Source: Sulfuriroseicoccus oceanibius
Lineage (GTDB): Bacteria > Verrucomicrobiota > Verrucomicrobiia > Verrucomicrobiales > SLCJ01
Assembly: GCF_010681825.2 (NCBI RefSeq)
Contig: NZ_CP066776.1
Span: forward strand, 992,001 to 1,056,000
Direction of reading: 5' to 3'
DNA: 64,000 nt
The stretch's first letter is position 1. The number at the start of each line of letters is the position of its first letter. Both the position numbers and the translations under genes were made by a program. Of this stretch, positions 17,468-27,951 are shown one piece after another. A model generated the notes under the pieces. The model made no database searches. It saw only the letters and a program-made list of their open reading frames with translations, and was not told the DNA's origin.

Positions 17468-19378
17468 ATGAATTTTGATATACTGAGTGGCAGTTCGTTG
17501 GCAGGGCTGCGGACGATATTGGCGGCAGCGCTGTGCGCGCTGATGGTGGTGGCATTGCCATCGTGTGGAGGTGATGATCAAGTGGCCGACGGCGAGGGAG
17601 CGGTTGCCGAGGTCTGGACGTGTTCGATGCACCCATCGGTGCGCAGCGACAAGTTCGGTGCCTGTCCGATCTGTGGAATGGATTTGATCAAACTCGATCC
17701 CAATGCGGAGGATCTCGGGCCAAGACGCGTGTCGTTCAGCGACGAGGCTGTCGCCCTCGGGCAGTTTGTTACGGCTCCGGTAGTACGCAAGCTCGCGGAG
17801 GTCGAAGTGCGTTTGGCCGGGCGTGTCGAGCTTGATGAAACCCAGGTGCGCACGATGACTGCACGCTTTCCCGCGCGTCTCGACCGCTTGTTTCTCGATT
17901 ACACCGGGATTCGCGTAAACAGCGGTGATCACCTTGCCAAGGTCTACAGTCCTGAATTACTGGTCGCTCAGCAGGAGCTGATCACTGCGGCGCGGACGAA
18001 CCCCAAAGGGGCATCGGCGAATGCAGCCCGGGAAAAACTGCGATTGTGGGGTTTTTCTGCTGAACAGATCGCTGCTGTGGTGGCATCAGGGAAGGCAAGT
18101 GATCGGACCGATATCGAGGCGCCTGTCGGAGGTGTGGTGACTGAGCGGTTTGTTAGTGAGGGTGATTATGTGAAAACTGGTGATCAGCTGTTCGAGCTTG
18201 CCGCTTTTGACAAAGTTTGGGTGGTATTCGACGCCTACGAGTCCGACTTGCCGTGGCTGAGGTTCGGTCAGCGATTGGAGTTTACATTGGACGCGGTTCC
18301 CGGGCAGTCATTCACCGCACGTGTCGCATACATTGATCCGATTTTGAATCCTAGAACCAGAACTGCGAAAGTTCGGATCAATCTCGACAATCCTGATGAG
18401 CTCGTGAAGCCCGGTATGCTCGCGACGGGGAAGGTGATTGCTCAAGTGGCAGTCGGAGGGAAAGTCGCAACGAGCGACCTGGCTGGTAAGTGGATCAGCC
18501 CGATGCACCCTGAGATTGTGAAAGACGAACCCGGGCCATGTGATGTCTGTGGAATGCCGCTGGTCAAGGCGGAGGAGCTCGGGTACGTGATGGTGGACTC
18601 TGCCGCCGTAGCAATGCCGATGGTGGTGCCTACTTCCGCAGTGTTGCGGACGGGGGAGCGAGCGATCGTCTATGTTGAAGTGCCGGATCGGGACAAGCCG
18701 ACTTATGAGGTGCGCGAAGTGCTGCTCGGCGCTAAGGCTGGTGACGAATTCATTATCGAAGACGGAGTGAGGGAAGGTGAGCGGGTCGTGACAAACGGAG
18801 CGTTCAAGATTGATTCGGAACTCCAGATTGGCGGCAAGGTTAGCATGATGCAACCGGGTGAGCCCGCCGACCTTGTGGCCCGAAGGGCCGGCGAGGCATT
18901 GGTCAATGATCAGATGAAGGCCTTGCTGAACGGTTACTTCATTGTGCAGCAGGCCCTTGCTAATGACCAACCTGACGCTGCAGCAGCAGGAGTTCTTAAG
19001 TTGGCTGATATCGCATCCGCTCATATGAAAGTGGAAGGCCTCAGTGCAGATGATCAGCAGGCATGGCATGACGCCGTGATGGCGATCCGTGAGGGTGCGT
19101 TCGCTGTGGGCGCTGATGGACTGACGGTGAAACAACGACGCGTCGCGTTCGAGCCCCTGACCCACGCGCTGATTGCTTTGTCACGCGAGTTTGGCACGGG
19201 AGGCACATCGGCCTACGTCGTGCATTGTCCGATGGCATTCGGTAATCGCGGAGCGGATTGGTTGTCGGCAACCGATGAAGTGCTGAACCCATATTTTGGT
19301 GACATGATGTTGCGCTGCGGTGTGGTGAAATCACCACTCGCCACATTCATCCCGGAACCTAAGGAGGAATCCAATTAG
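17468..19378 (+). CDS. CusB-like RND periplasmic adaptor with two heavy-metal-binding domains and DUF3347
   Basis: The 636-residue lipoprotein (signal ending ALPSCGG) links the RND pump to the outer-membrane channel. Domains: heavy-metal-binding motif 1 (TCSMHPSVRSDKFGACPICG, about residues 50-70), barrel-sandwich/beta-barrel core (about 95-335; DIEAPVGGVVTERFVSEGDY), heavy-metal motif 2 (SPMHPEIVKDEPGPCDVCG, about 343-361), membrane-proximal region, then a DUF3347 domain (about 479-620; LNGYFIVQQALANDQPDAA ... HCPMAFGNRGADWLS). The second CMHP/CxxCGM motif inserted mid-protein is less usual. Its stop is separated from the pump ATG by one base. Confidence 0.93.
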   Translation: MNFDILSGSSLAGLRTILAAALCALMVVALPSCGGDDQVADGEGAVAEVWTCSMHPSVRSDKFGACPICGMDLIKLDPNAEDLGPRRVSFSDEAVALGQFVTAPVVRKLAEVEVRLAGRVELDETQVRTMTARFPARLDRLFLDYTGIRVNSGDHLAKVYSPELLVAQQELITAARTNPKGASANAAREKLRLWGFSAEQIAAVVASGKASDRTDIEAPVGGVVTERFVSEGDYVKTGDQLFELAAFDKVWVVFDAYESDLPWLRFGQRLEFTLDAVPGQSFTARVAYIDPILNPRTRTAKVRINLDNPDELVKPGMLATGKVIAQVAVGGKVATSDLAGKWISPMHPEIVKDEPGPCDVCGMPLVKAEELGYVMVDSAAVAMPMVVPTSAVLRTGERAIVYVEVPDRDKPTYEVREVLLGAKAGDEFIIEDGVREGERVVTNGAFKIDSELQIGGKVSMMQPGEPADLVARRAGEALVNDQMKALLNGYFIVQQALANDQPDAAAAGVLKLADIASAHMKVEGLSADDQQAWHDAVMAIREGAFAVGADGLTVKQRRVAFEPLTHALIALSREFGTGGTSAYVVHCPMAFGNRGADWLSATDEVLNPYFGDMMLRCGVVKSPLATFIPEPKEESN

Positions 19379-19379
19379 T

Positions 19380-22300
19380 ATGTCAGCGATTCTTAGATTC
19401 TGTTTGGAGAACAAACTGGTCGTCGGCATTGTTGCCGCGTTGTTTGTTTTCGTTGGTGTGTTGTTTGCTCCCTTTGCGTGGGACGAAATGAAGATCGCCC
19501 GTGACCCGGTGCCGGTCGATGCGATTCCCGACTATGGAGCGAACCAACAAATTGTGTTCACTCAATGGGAGGGGCGGTCGCCGAAGGATGTTGACGACCA
19601 GATCACCTACCCTCTGACGGTTGCGCTGATGGGGTTGCCGCATGTCGAGACGGTTCGCAGTTACAGCTACTTCGGGTATTCGACCATCTTTGTGATCTTC
19701 AAAGATGACGCGGACTTCTACTGGTCGCGGAGCCGATTGCTTGAGAAACTGTCGAGTCTTCCGTCGGGGACGTTGCCACAGGCGGTTTCGCCAATGCTCG
19801 GCCCCGACGCCACAGGGCTTGGTCAGGTGTTTTGGTACACGTTGGAAGGCCGTACACCGGATGGAAAACCGGCGCCGGGATGGGACCCTCAGGAGCTTCG
19901 CTCGATCCAGGATTGGACGGTGCGCTATGCACTGCAAGGCGCAGACGACGTGGCCGAAGTGGCGTCGGTGGGAGGGTTTGTAAAAGAGTATCAAATCGAT
20001 GTCGACCCGGATGCGTTGCGTCATTTCGATGTGTCGATCGAGCAGGTGTTCTCTGCAGTGCGCAGTTCTAACATCGATGTTGGTGCGCGTACAATCGAGC
20101 TCAACCGCGTCGAGTATATCGTGCGCGGAATCGGGCGCATCGATAACCTTGACGATGTGCGCAGTATTGTCGTGGCCGAACGCGACAATATTCCGGTGAC
20201 CGTCGAACAACTCGCCAGCGTGGAACTGGGGCCCGCAATGCGCCGTGGTGCGCTGGACAAAGACGGGAGCCCCACCGTCGGCGGTGTCGTAGTGTCGCGC
20301 TTCGGTGCCAACCCGATGCAGGTGATCGATAATGTGAAGGATAAGATTGCCGAAATCGCACCAAGCTTGCCCAAGAAGGTGCTCGAGGACGGGACTGTTA
20401 GTCAGGTGACGATTGTTCCGTTCTACGATCGGTCGTCGTTGATCAAGCAGACTCTGGGGACACTTGAGGATGCTTTGATACATGAGGTGCTGATAACGAT
20501 CATTGTGGTCGTTGTCATGGTGATGCACATTCGAAGTAGTTTGCTCATCAGCTCTGTTCTGCCATTGGCGGTTCTCGGAACGTTCATCGCTATGAAGTTT
20601 GCCGGAGTCGATGCCAACGTGGTGGCGTTGTCCGGGATTGCGATCGCAATTGGCACGGTTGTCGATGTCGGAATCGTTCTGTGCGAGAACATACTGTCGC
20701 ATGTTAAAACTGCTCCCGACGACGAGCGGAGGATCGACACGGTCTTCCGCGCTACCAAGGAAGTGAGCGGCGCGGTCGCCACTGCGGTTGCCACCACGGT
20801 GGTTTCATTCCTGCCAGTGTTTAGTCTTGCGGGGGCTGAGGGGAAGTTGTTCAAGCCCTTGGCTTATACTAAGACCTTCGCGTTGGTGGCTTCGATTGTC
20901 GTGTCGCTGGCGTTGATCCCTCCGTTGTTTCACCTGTTGCTGGGTAAGAGGCGTAGCTCCGGATCGAGTCGCTGGCGTCGGCGTAGTGGATTGGCCCTAC
21001 TCGGATTAGCTCTGCTGATGAGTCCGTTGATCTTTGAGGCTATGGCTTGGTGGATGGCCGCATTGCTCGCGGTGCTGTGTTGGTTCAATGCTGTGCGCGA
21101 TTTGTTGCCTGAACGTATCTCTCGCCACGGCTTACTGGTGACCAATCTGATGCTCGCAGCAGGAGTCGCTGTTTACTTGGCGGGCGCATGGCACCCCCTG
21201 GGGGTTGATCATGGTTTCGGCAATGTGGTGTTCACTTTGCTGGTTGTCGGAGGAACGCTCGCCTTGATGATCGGTTTTACTAAGATCTATCCAACGTTGT
21301 TGGCCTTCGTGCTGCGTTGGAGGGTTGTTTTCTGGGTGTTATGCCTCGTCGTATTGTCGATGTCGTTGCTCGTTCCACTGGGAGCGCGTGCGACGTTAGG
21401 GTTCTTGCCTGACCGTGTGCTTGAGGGCAGAATTGTCAGCAAGGTGGACGAATGGTTTCCCGGGCTGTCTTCTGAGTTTATGCCTAAGCTGGACGAAGGG
21501 TCGTTCCTCCTCATGCCCACCACCAGCGCTCATGCGTCGATAGGTGAAGCGATTGAAATTATCAGCCTCCAGGATGCTGCGATCAGTGCGATTCCAGAAG
21601 TGGAGACAGTTGTAGGTAAAATCGGGCGCGTCGAAAGCGCGCTTGATCCTGCTCCCGTGTCGATGGTGGAAACGGTGATTAACTATAAGCCGGAATTTAA
21701 AGAAGATGCCGATGGGCGGGTGATGCGCTTTGCGTGGGATAAGTCTACTAGTGAGTTCGTACGTGATGCCTCTGGTGAATTGGTTGCCGACCCGAAAGGT
21801 CGGCCGTTCCGCAACTGGCGCGATGAGATCAAATCCCCTGACGATATATGGGAGGAAATTGTCCACGCTGCGAAGGTGCCGGGGGTGACCGATGCACCGA
21901 AACTCCAGCCAATCGAAACCCGCATCGTGATGCTCCAGTCGGGTATGCGCGCGCCGATCGGGATGAAGGTTTTCGGACCGGATCTCGAATCGATCGAGAA
22001 AGCGGCACTTCAGATCGAGCAGATTCTTCGCAGTGGTGAGGCTGCCGCTATCAACACTGCAGCTGTTTCGGCGGACCGGGTGGTAGGAAAGCCTTATATC
22101 GAAATAGATATTAAGGCCGAGGCAATCCAACGGTATGGGCTGCAGAAAGAGGCGGTGCAACGCACGATCGAAGTGGCTGTTGGTGGGCGTTCGGTGACCA
22201 CGACCATCGAGGGTCGCGAGCGCTACCCGGTTCGCGTGCGTTATCCACGCGAACGTCGCGGCGATTTCGGTGCGCTCGATAAAGTGCTAGTCGCCACCCC

Positions 22301-23135
22301 TAGCGGCGCTCAGATCCCGCTGGGCCAATTGGCAACTATCTCGTATCGGCGCGGTCCGCAGATGATCAAAAGCGAAGATACGTTTTTGGTTGGCTATGTG
22401 ATCCTCGATACGAATCCGGGCTTCTCGGAGATCGACGCGGTCAATCAGGCACAGGCGCTGCTCGACGAAAAAGAGGAGAGTGGTGAGTTCGTTCGTCCCC
22501 CTGGTGTGACGTATGTCTTCACTGGAAACTATGAAAACCAAGTGAGGTTCAAAGAGAACCTTGTCCGTATCCTGCCGGTGACACTCGCGTTGATCTTTCT
22601 CCTGATCTTCATTCAGTTCAGAAAAGTTTGGTTGACGGCGGTGGTGTTCACCGGAGTCGCATTCGCATTGTCTGGTGGGTTTGTTATGATTTGGCTCTAT
22701 GGGCAAGAGTGGTTCTTGGCCGGGAGCTGGTTCGGGGTGGACTTGCGGTCGTTGTTCCAGATGCAGACGATCAATTTGAGTGTTGCGATCTGGGTCGGAT
22801 TCCTTGCGTTGTTTGGCATCGCCACCGATGACGGCGTGTTGATGAGCGCCTATCTTGAGCAACGTTTCAATAGTGATCCTCCGCGTGACAAGGATTCGGT
22901 GCGGCGTGCGACAATCGAGGCGGCCACCAGGCGGATTAGACCTGCTATGATGACCAGTGCCACCACGGTTCTTGCGTTGTTGCCAGTTCTCAGTAGTACG
23001 GGGAAGGGCGCTGATATCATGGTGCCAATGGCGATCCCGACATTCGGCGGGATGGTCTTCGCGCTGATCACCGTGTTCGTTGTGCCGACGATCTATTGCA
23101 CGGTGAAGGAGAAGGGAGTGAGGGAGATTGAATAG
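19380..23135 (+). CDS. CusA-like heavy-metal efflux RND pump, enlarged form
   Basis: A proton-driven inner-membrane pump of the HME-RND class. Evidence: VPVDAIPDYGANQQIVFTQW near the start, VEYIVRGIGRI in the pore domain, ALSGIAIAIGTVVDVGIVLC with the conserved intramembrane Asp (about residues 417-436), and IRPAMMTSATTVLALLPVL near the end. At 1251 aa it is about 200 residues longer than E. coli CusA (about 1047). The extra length is mainly a segment at about 525-660 with several added hydrophobic helices (LALLGLALLMSPLIFEAMAW, GNVVFTLLVVGGTLALMIGF). This expanded type is known in some other phyla. A copper role is inferred from the copA gene next to it. Confidence 0.93.
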   Translation: MSAILRFCLENKLVVGIVAALFVFVGVLFAPFAWDEMKIARDPVPVDAIPDYGANQQIVFTQWEGRSPKDVDDQITYPLTVALMGLPHVETVRSYSYFGYSTIFVIFKDDADFYWSRSRLLEKLSSLPSGTLPQAVSPMLGPDATGLGQVFWYTLEGRTPDGKPAPGWDPQELRSIQDWTVRYALQGADDVAEVASVGGFVKEYQIDVDPDALRHFDVSIEQVFSAVRSSNIDVGARTIELNRVEYIVRGIGRIDNLDDVRSIVVAERDNIPVTVEQLASVELGPAMRRGALDKDGSPTVGGVVVSRFGANPMQVIDNVKDKIAEIAPSLPKKVLEDGTVSQVTIVPFYDRSSLIKQTLGTLEDALIHEVLITIIVVVVMVMHIRSSLLISSVLPLAVLGTFIAMKFAGVDANVVALSGIAIAIGTVVDVGIVLCENILSHVKTAPDDERRIDTVFRATKEVSGAVATAVATTVVSFLPVFSLAGAEGKLFKPLAYTKTFALVASIVVSLALIPPLFHLLLGKRRSSGSSRWRRRSGLALLGLALLMSPLIFEAMAWWMAALLAVLCWFNAVRDLLPERISRHGLLVTNLMLAAGVAVYLAGAWHPLGVDHGFGNVVFTLLVVGGTLALMIGFTKIYPTLLAFVLRWRVVFWVLCLVVLSMSLLVPLGARATLGFLPDRVLEGRIVSKVDEWFPGLSSEFMPKLDEGSFLLMPTTSAHASIGEAIEIISLQDAAISAIPEVETVVGKIGRVESALDPAPVSMVETVINYKPEFKEDADGRVMRFAWDKSTSEFVRDASGELVADPKGRPFRNWRDEIKSPDDIWEEIVHAAKVPGVTDAPKLQPIETRIVMLQSGMRAPIGMKVFGPDLESIEKAALQIEQILRSGEAAAINTAAVSADRVVGKPYIEIDIKAEAIQRYGLQKEAVQRTIEVAVGGRSVTTTIEGRERYPVRVRYPRERRGDFGALDKVLVATPSGAQIPLGQLATISYRRGPQMIKSEDTFLVGYVILDTNPGFSEIDAVNQAQALLDEKEESGEFVRPPGVTYVFTGNYENQVRFKENLVRILPVTLALIFLLIFIQFRKVWLTAVVFTGVAFALSGGFVMIWLYGQEWFLAGSWFGVDLRSLFQMQTINLSVAIWVGFLALFGIATDDGVLMSAYLEQRFNSDPPRDKDSVRRATIEAATRRIRPAMMTSATTVLALLPVLSSTGKGADIMVPMAIPTFGGMVFALITVFVVPTIYCTVKEKGVREIE

Positions 23136-23192
23136 TTTCTAGGCTGATGAATTTCCTGAGTTCGAAACGAGCCAAAACCTAACTGAGAAGCC

Positions 23193-25655
23193 ATGAAGGA
23201 TTTGTCCAAATCAGTTTCGTTGCCAATCGAAGGGATGACATGTGCGTCATGTGTCGGTCGAGTCGAGCGCGCCTTGAGTGCCGTTCCTGGGGTTACTCGT
23301 GCCAACGTCAATCTGGCGACTGAACGGGCCAATGTTCATTTCGAAGGTACGGTAGAGCGCGATTCTCTCGTGCAAGCGGTTGTAGAAGCCGGTTACGAAG
23401 TGCCCTCCGAATCTGTGAAACTTGCCATCGACGGCATGACTTGCGCTTCGTGCGTGGGGAGGGTTGAGCTGGCGCTGATGAACGTGCCGGGAGTATCCGA
23501 GGCGAACGTCAATCTCGCGACAGGGCGGGCAAGTGTGAGGGGGAGCGCTGAAGTAGCTGGGCTGATTGCGGCTATCAAGCATGCGGGCTACGATGCGCGA
23601 GAAATAGTGGACAGCGACAAGACTGTAGGCTCCACCACGGAAAAGCTAGACCAAGAAGATCTCGCTCTCCGTCGAGACCTGGTGATAGCGAGTACCCTTA
23701 CGTTTCCAGTGTTTTTGTTGGAGATGGGAAGTCACCTAATCCCCGCGTTCAGCCATTGGGTCATGTCGACCATCGGGACGCAGGTGAGTTGGTATATTCA
23801 GTTCGTCCTTACCTCGCTGGTCTTGCTGGGGCCTGGTCGTCGGTTTTACACCAAAGGGTTTCCTGCACTCGTTCGAGGCGCGCCTGATATGAATAGCTTG
23901 GTGGCAGTCGGTACCACGGCAGCGTACCTTTACTCTATCGTTGCGACCTTCGCTCCGAGTATACTGCCAGCCGGGACGATCAGTGTGTATTTCGAGGCCG
24001 CTGCAGTCATTACCACACTCATCCTTTTAGGGCGATGGATGGAGACTCGGGCCAAGGGCCGTACGTCGGAAGCGATAAAACGGCTAGTCGGCCTCCAAGC
24101 AAAAACCGCGAGAGTGCGCCGGAACGGAAAGATAGAAGAAGTCCCTGTTGCCGACGTCGTTGTCGGTGATGTCGTTGAAGTCCGGCCGGGCGAACGGGTG
24201 CCGGTTGACGGGGAGGTCGTTGAAGGGGCTAGCTACATCGATGAAAGTATGGTCACCGGTGAGCCGCTACCCGTCGCCAAAGAGAATGGAGCTGCGGTTG
24301 TTGGTGGCACTGTCAACCAAACGGGTGCTCTTACGTTGCGAGCGACCGCTGTAGGAGGCGACACAATGCTCGCGCAGATCATTAGGATGGTTGAGGAAGC
24401 TCAGGGATCGAAGCTCCCCATTCAGGCTCTGGTGGATAAGGTGACAATGTACTTTGTTCCCGTGGTCATGGTGTTGGCGCTTTTGACATTCGGGTTATGG
24501 TTCTTCTTGGGTCCGGAGCCTTCACTTACCTATGCGCTTGTCAACGCTGTCGCTGTTCTGATCATCGCGTGCCCGTGTGCCATGGGGTTGGCTACACCCA
24601 CCTCGATCATGGTGGGTACCGGGCGTGGCGCTGAGATGGGGGTGCTCTACCGGAAGGGGGAGGCGTTGCAGTTGTTGAAGGATGCTCGGGTCGTGGCTCT
24701 CGACAAGACCGGTACGCTTACTGAAGGCCACCCCCGCATGACCGACTTCGAGGTGTTGGAGGGGAGCGATCGTAGTGACGTACTGGCAAAAATCGCGGCT
24801 GTTGAGTCCAAGTCTGAGCATCCGATTGCTCGTGCGATTGTTGCAGCGGCAGAGCAGGAGGATCTACTGTTACCGGATGTTACAAATTTAGAGAGCGTAA
24901 CGGGGATGGGGGTCGTCGCCACCGTGGGGAGCGATCGCGTTGAGATCGGCGCGGATCGCTACATGGCTTCGGTCGGGTATGACGTGGCTGAGTTTGCCGA
25001 GGTTGCGAATCGTCTCGCTGACGTCGGTAAGTCGCCAATTTATGCTGCGATTGGTGGGAAGCTTGCCGCCATTATCGCGGTGGCAGATCCGGTCAAGAAA
25101 AGCACACCGGGTGCGATCGATGCCTTTCATCAGTTGGGATTCAAGGTTGCGATGATTACCGGGGATAACCGTCGCACGGCGGAAGCGGTTGCCAGACAAT
25201 TAGGTATCGACCAGGTTATTGCCGAGGTTCTTCCGCGTGGCAAAGTAGATGCGGTTCGGGCACTCAAAAAAGAGCACGGTAGCGTCGCGTTTGTCGGAGA
25301 CGGAATTAATGACGCACCGGCGTTGGCGGAGGCCGATGTCGGGCTTGCGATAGGTACTGGCACCGATGTGGCAATCGAGGCCGCAGATGTGGTTCTGATG
25401 TCGGGATCGCTAAAAGGGGGACTGAACGCCATTGCTCTGTCCGTGGCTACCCTTCGAAACATCAAACAAAATTTGTTTTGGGCGTTCGCCTACAACACTA
25501 TTTTACTCCCCGTAGCAGCTGGCGCTCTTTGGCCACATTTCGGCATATTGCTATCACCTGTGTTTGCGGCCGGCGCTATGGCCTTTTCGTCTATCTTCGT
25601 TCTCGGCAACGCTCTTCGGCTGCGTCGTTGGGTTGCTCCTATGGCTGATAGCTAG
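23193..25655 (+). CDS. copA: Copper-exporting P1B-type ATPase with two N-terminal HMA domains
   Basis: The 820-residue ATP-driven Cu(I) exporter has two heavy-metal-associated domains, each with [12 protein letters not shown] (residues about 9-20 and 78-89), then eight expected TM helices. Ion-path motif ACPCAMG is at about 459, [11 protein letters not shown] at about 768, and [17 protein letters not shown] near the C-terminus; together CPC, YN and MxxSS define the Cu(I) P1B-1 group. Catalytic parts: MVTGEPLP (about 352), DKTGTLT (about 503), HP dipeptide in SEHPIARA (about 543) and [10 protein letters not shown] (about 703). It lies 57 nt after the RND pump gene and is probably the last gene of the island. 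Confidence 0.96.
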   Translation: MKDLSKSVSLPIEGMTCASCVGRVERALSAVPGVTRANVNLATERANVHFEGTVERDSLVQAVVEAGYEVPSESVKLAIDGMTCASCVGRVELALMNVPGVSEANVNLATGRASVRGSAEVAGLIAAIKHAGYDAREIVDSDKTVGSTTEKLDQEDLALRRDLVIASTLTFPVFLLEMGSHLIPAFSHWVMSTIGTQVSWYIQFVLTSLVLLGPGRRFYTKGFPALVRGAPDMNSLVAVGTTAAYLYSIVATFAPSILPAGTISVYFEAAAVITTLILLGRWMETRAKGRTSEAIKRLVGLQAKTARVRRNGKIEEVPVADVVVGDVVEVRPGERVPVDGEVVEGASYIDESMVTGEPLPVAKENGAAVVGGTVNQTGALTLRATAVGGDTMLAQIIRMVEEAQGSKLPIQALVDKVTMYFVPVVMVLALLTFGLWFFLGPEPSLTYALVNAVAVLIIACPCAMGLATPTSIMVGTGRGAEMGVLYRKGEALQLLKDARVVALDKTGTLTEGHPRMTDFEVLEGSDRSDVLAKIAAVESKSEHPIARAIVAAAEQEDLLLPDVTNLESVTGMGVVATVGSDRVEIGADRYMASVGYDVAEFAEVANRLADVGKSPIYAAIGGKLAAIIAVADPVKKSTPGAIDAFHQLGFKVAMITGDNRRTAEAVARQLGIDQVIAEVLPRGKVDAVRALKKEHGSVAFVGDGINDAPALAEADVGLAIGTGTDVAIEAADVVLMSGSLKGGLNAIALSVATLRNIKQNLFWAFAYNTILLPVAAGALWPHFGILLSPVFAAGAMAFSSIFVLGNALRLRRWVAPMADS

Positions 25656-26084
25656 TTGTCGAGTTTATGGGGAAAGAGCATTCAGCCCAGTGCGAGAAGG
25701 CGGAGGCTGTGGTTGAGATTCCGAGTTATGTGAGTCGAGGTTGGGCACACCTGACATAGCTTTGCGCAATGTCTCGTCACCTAGACGGGTACACAGACTA
25801 TAAACGTCTTCCGATTGGTAGTCGACAATTGCAATCCGGACCTCAGAAGCCATGTTTGAGTTCTCCAGTCAACAAGTCAGGCTATGGCGTTAACTTTGGA
25901 GGCTGTGCTTTGGTCGTCTAGCTAGAGTTCGTAAAACTCTAGCTGTCGAGCGATGGAGAGGTGACGCATATGAACCGCCTTGAACGCCGATGACTAATAT
26001 GAAAACAACTTACGTATGACTTACAGTTGCTGTCTCGACGGGCGCCTGCTTTTGTAAGTTTCTTGTTTTGAGGCTGTTGTGAAG
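25656..26084. other. Right flank of the copper island, no supported gene
   Basis: A 430-bp stretch that is richer in A and T than its neighbours. One 62-codon minus-strand frame (25665-25853, start MASEVRIAIVDYQ) is open, but it has no ribosome-binding site or recognisable motif and overlaps the end region of copA closely. I do not accept it as a gene. The island ends against tRNA-Arg, a common integration boundary, but no attachment-site duplication was spotted by eye. Confidence 0.4.
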
Positions 26085-26159
26085 TGGCGTCCCCGAGAGG
26101 AATCGAACCTCTATCTAAAGTTTAGGAAACTCTTGTTCTATCCGTTGAACTACGGGGAC
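26085..26159 (-). tRNA. tRNA-Arg (anticodon CCU)
   Basis: The minus strand folds as a full cloverleaf: acceptor GTCCCCG/CGGGGAC, D stem GTTC/GAAC, anticodon stem AGAGT/ACTTT around loop TTCCTAA giving anticodon CCT, T arm GAGG-TTCGATT-CCTC, discriminator G and an encoded CCA. It reads the AGG codon. Confidence 0.95.
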
Positions 26160-26463
26160 CCAGTGGTCGCATGGACGGCGCGAAGGTATCCTGCAGTTGC
26201 TGCGAGATCAAGGGGCGAGAGAGAATTTGAACTTGAAAGCTGGAATGAGGGGGGGCGGAAGTAGGGCGAAGGTTAGCAGGTCGTTGTGGTTGCTATGTTT
26301 TGGAGGGAGGCGCTGCGGGTATTTAGGAGGGGGGCTGGGTCTAAGCTGGCGGGCTGAGAGGCGGGTCGCGTGCAGGTGGAGTGCTGTGTCGTGCTGCTTC
26401 ATGCGTGCTTGCTGCTGCTCTGGTGTTGATGAGCGTTGACTGAGGGTACGGGTTCTTTGCATC

Positions 26464-27291
26464 ATGGCCGGTATGAAACGCGACAAGATGCGGGTGTGCC
26501 ATGTGGCTCAATGGTGTCGGAAGGCTCTGGAACCATGGGCTGAGAAGGCGGCGCACGGTGGGCCGCTGAGTGATGAGGATGTGCATCAGTTGCGGGTTGC
26601 GACCAAGCGGGTGCGCGCGGCATGGCGAGTGATGGAGTCGGATAAAAGGGTGGCGCGTGAGCACAGTGCGAACTTGGCGGCGGCGGCGCGTATGGTTTCT
26701 GGCGAGCGGGATGCAGCGGTTTTGCGGGCGTTGATCACGGAGATGGAAAAGACGTCGGAGCAGTCTGCTGGTGATGGATTCTACGAATGGTTGGCGGATG
26801 CGGTGACGTCGGATTGTCTGGATCGCAGTGTGCCGGTGGAGCGTGGGGATGGGGTGTCGATCCGGGCGCGGTTGGCCAAGGCTTTGGATGATCTGGCCCC
26901 TTATCTTCAGGATGAGTTCAGTGGTCACCGCAAGGTGCTGTATGGGATGCGGCGGACGGCGAAGAAGTGTCGCAAGTCATTGCGCAAGGCGGCGCGGAAT
27001 GACACGCCGGAGGAGTGGCACAAGGCGCGTCGGCGGGTGAAGTTTGTGGTGCACCAGAACCAGATTGTGTGCGAGTTGGCGGGACAGGATTTGCCGGATG
27101 AGGTGACCGCGATGCGCGGGTTGGCGCGTCAGCTGGGGGAGTGGAATGACTTGGACAACTTACGGGCTGCGATGAGTCGGATTGCGGTGCCGGCGTGTCA
27201 CACGGACGACGCGCGCTCGGTGATGGAATGGATTGAGGCGCGTGACCGCGAGATGAGAGATGCGGTGAAGAAAGTGGTGCGTGGCGGGTGA
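26464..27291 (+). CDS. CHAD domain protein
   Basis: The 275-residue protein is all helical and rich in Arg, Lys and His, fitting the conserved histidine alpha-helical domain, a polyphosphate-binding fold. The signature VHQLRVATKRVRAAWRVM lies at about residues 40-57, with partner helices including GMRRTAKKCRKSLRKAARND and EEWHKARRRVKFVVHQ in the second half. There is no CYTH domain, polyphosphate kinase or exopolyphosphatase next door, so the biological partner is unknown. It is a monocistronic plus-strand gene starting 305 bp from tRNA-Arg; the space between shows nothing supported. Confidence 0.88.
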   Translation: MAGMKRDKMRVCHVAQWCRKALEPWAEKAAHGGPLSDEDVHQLRVATKRVRAAWRVMESDKRVAREHSANLAAAARMVSGERDAAVLRALITEMEKTSEQSAGDGFYEWLADAVTSDCLDRSVPVERGDGVSIRARLAKALDDLAPYLQDEFSGHRKVLYGMRRTAKKCRKSLRKAARNDTPEEWHKARRRVKFVVHQNQIVCELAGQDLPDEVTAMRGLARQLGEWNDLDNLRAAMSRIAVPACHTDDARSVMEWIEARDREMRDAVKKVVRGG

Positions 27292-27351
27292 AGGATGGGC
27301 GGTTTTGGACAGGATTTACATGATGGTCATGATTTTACGCAGGGGGGAGTT

Positions 27352-27900
27352 GAGGTTGTAGACTCGCTGGGCTCGGGGGGCGGGGAATGGTGGGCGGAGG
27401 TTCCTGTTTTAGGATCCGCAGATGGCGCAGATTGATGGGATTTTGCGCAGGCATGGGCGGTGGGGATTGGCTCGCGGTGCTCGGGTGGGGCGAATGCTAT
27501 GTTACGGGGAAGGATTGGTTTTCCACAGATGGGCAGGATTGGAGGGATGGCTCGCAGGCGAGAGCTGAGGTTGTAGGGCTCGCTGCGCTCGGGGGCGGGG
27601 AATGGTGGGCGTAGGTTCCTGTTTTAGGATCCGCAGATGGCGCAGATTGGGGTGATTTCGCGCAGGCATGGGCGATGGGGATTGGCTCGCGGTGCTCGGG
27701 TGGGGCGAATGCTATGTTACGGGGCGGATTGGTTTTCCACAGATGGGCAGGATTGGATGGATGGCTCGCGGGCGGGAGCTGAGGTTGTAGGGCTCGCTGC
27801 GCTCGGGGGCGGGGAATGGGTTTGCGGAGGTTCCTGCTTTGGGATCCGCAGATGGCGCAGATTAGGGTGATTTTGAGTCGGCTTGGGCGGAGATGGGCGT
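27352..27900. repeat. Tandem repeat of about 214 bp, 2.6 copies, of the dispersed family
   Basis: GAGGTTGTAG followed by the GCTCGCTGCGCTCGGGGGCG phrase begins at about 27352, 27567 and 27781, giving a period of 214-215 bp. Each unit contains GTTCCTGTTTTAGGATCCGC, GCAGATGGCGCAGATTG, TCGCGGTGCTCGGGTGGGG and TTTTCCACAGATGGGCAGGA; the third copy is cut short. The units keep short open frames, but these differ between copies and have no starts. It lies between the CHAD gene and the convergent MFS gene. Confidence 0.85.
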
Positions 27901-27951
27901 TCGTTTGTGCTCTGGTTAGGGGCGTGGTGTGCGGAACAGATGTGGGGGCGA

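Noticed and set aside
19383-20702. 439-codon minus-strand frame opposite the CusA-like gene
   Set aside because: Antisense shadow; the sense product has clear RND motifs.
25665-25853. 62-codon minus-strand ORF after copA
   Set aside because: No ribosome-binding site, motif or neighbour support; the C-terminal half is low-complexity.
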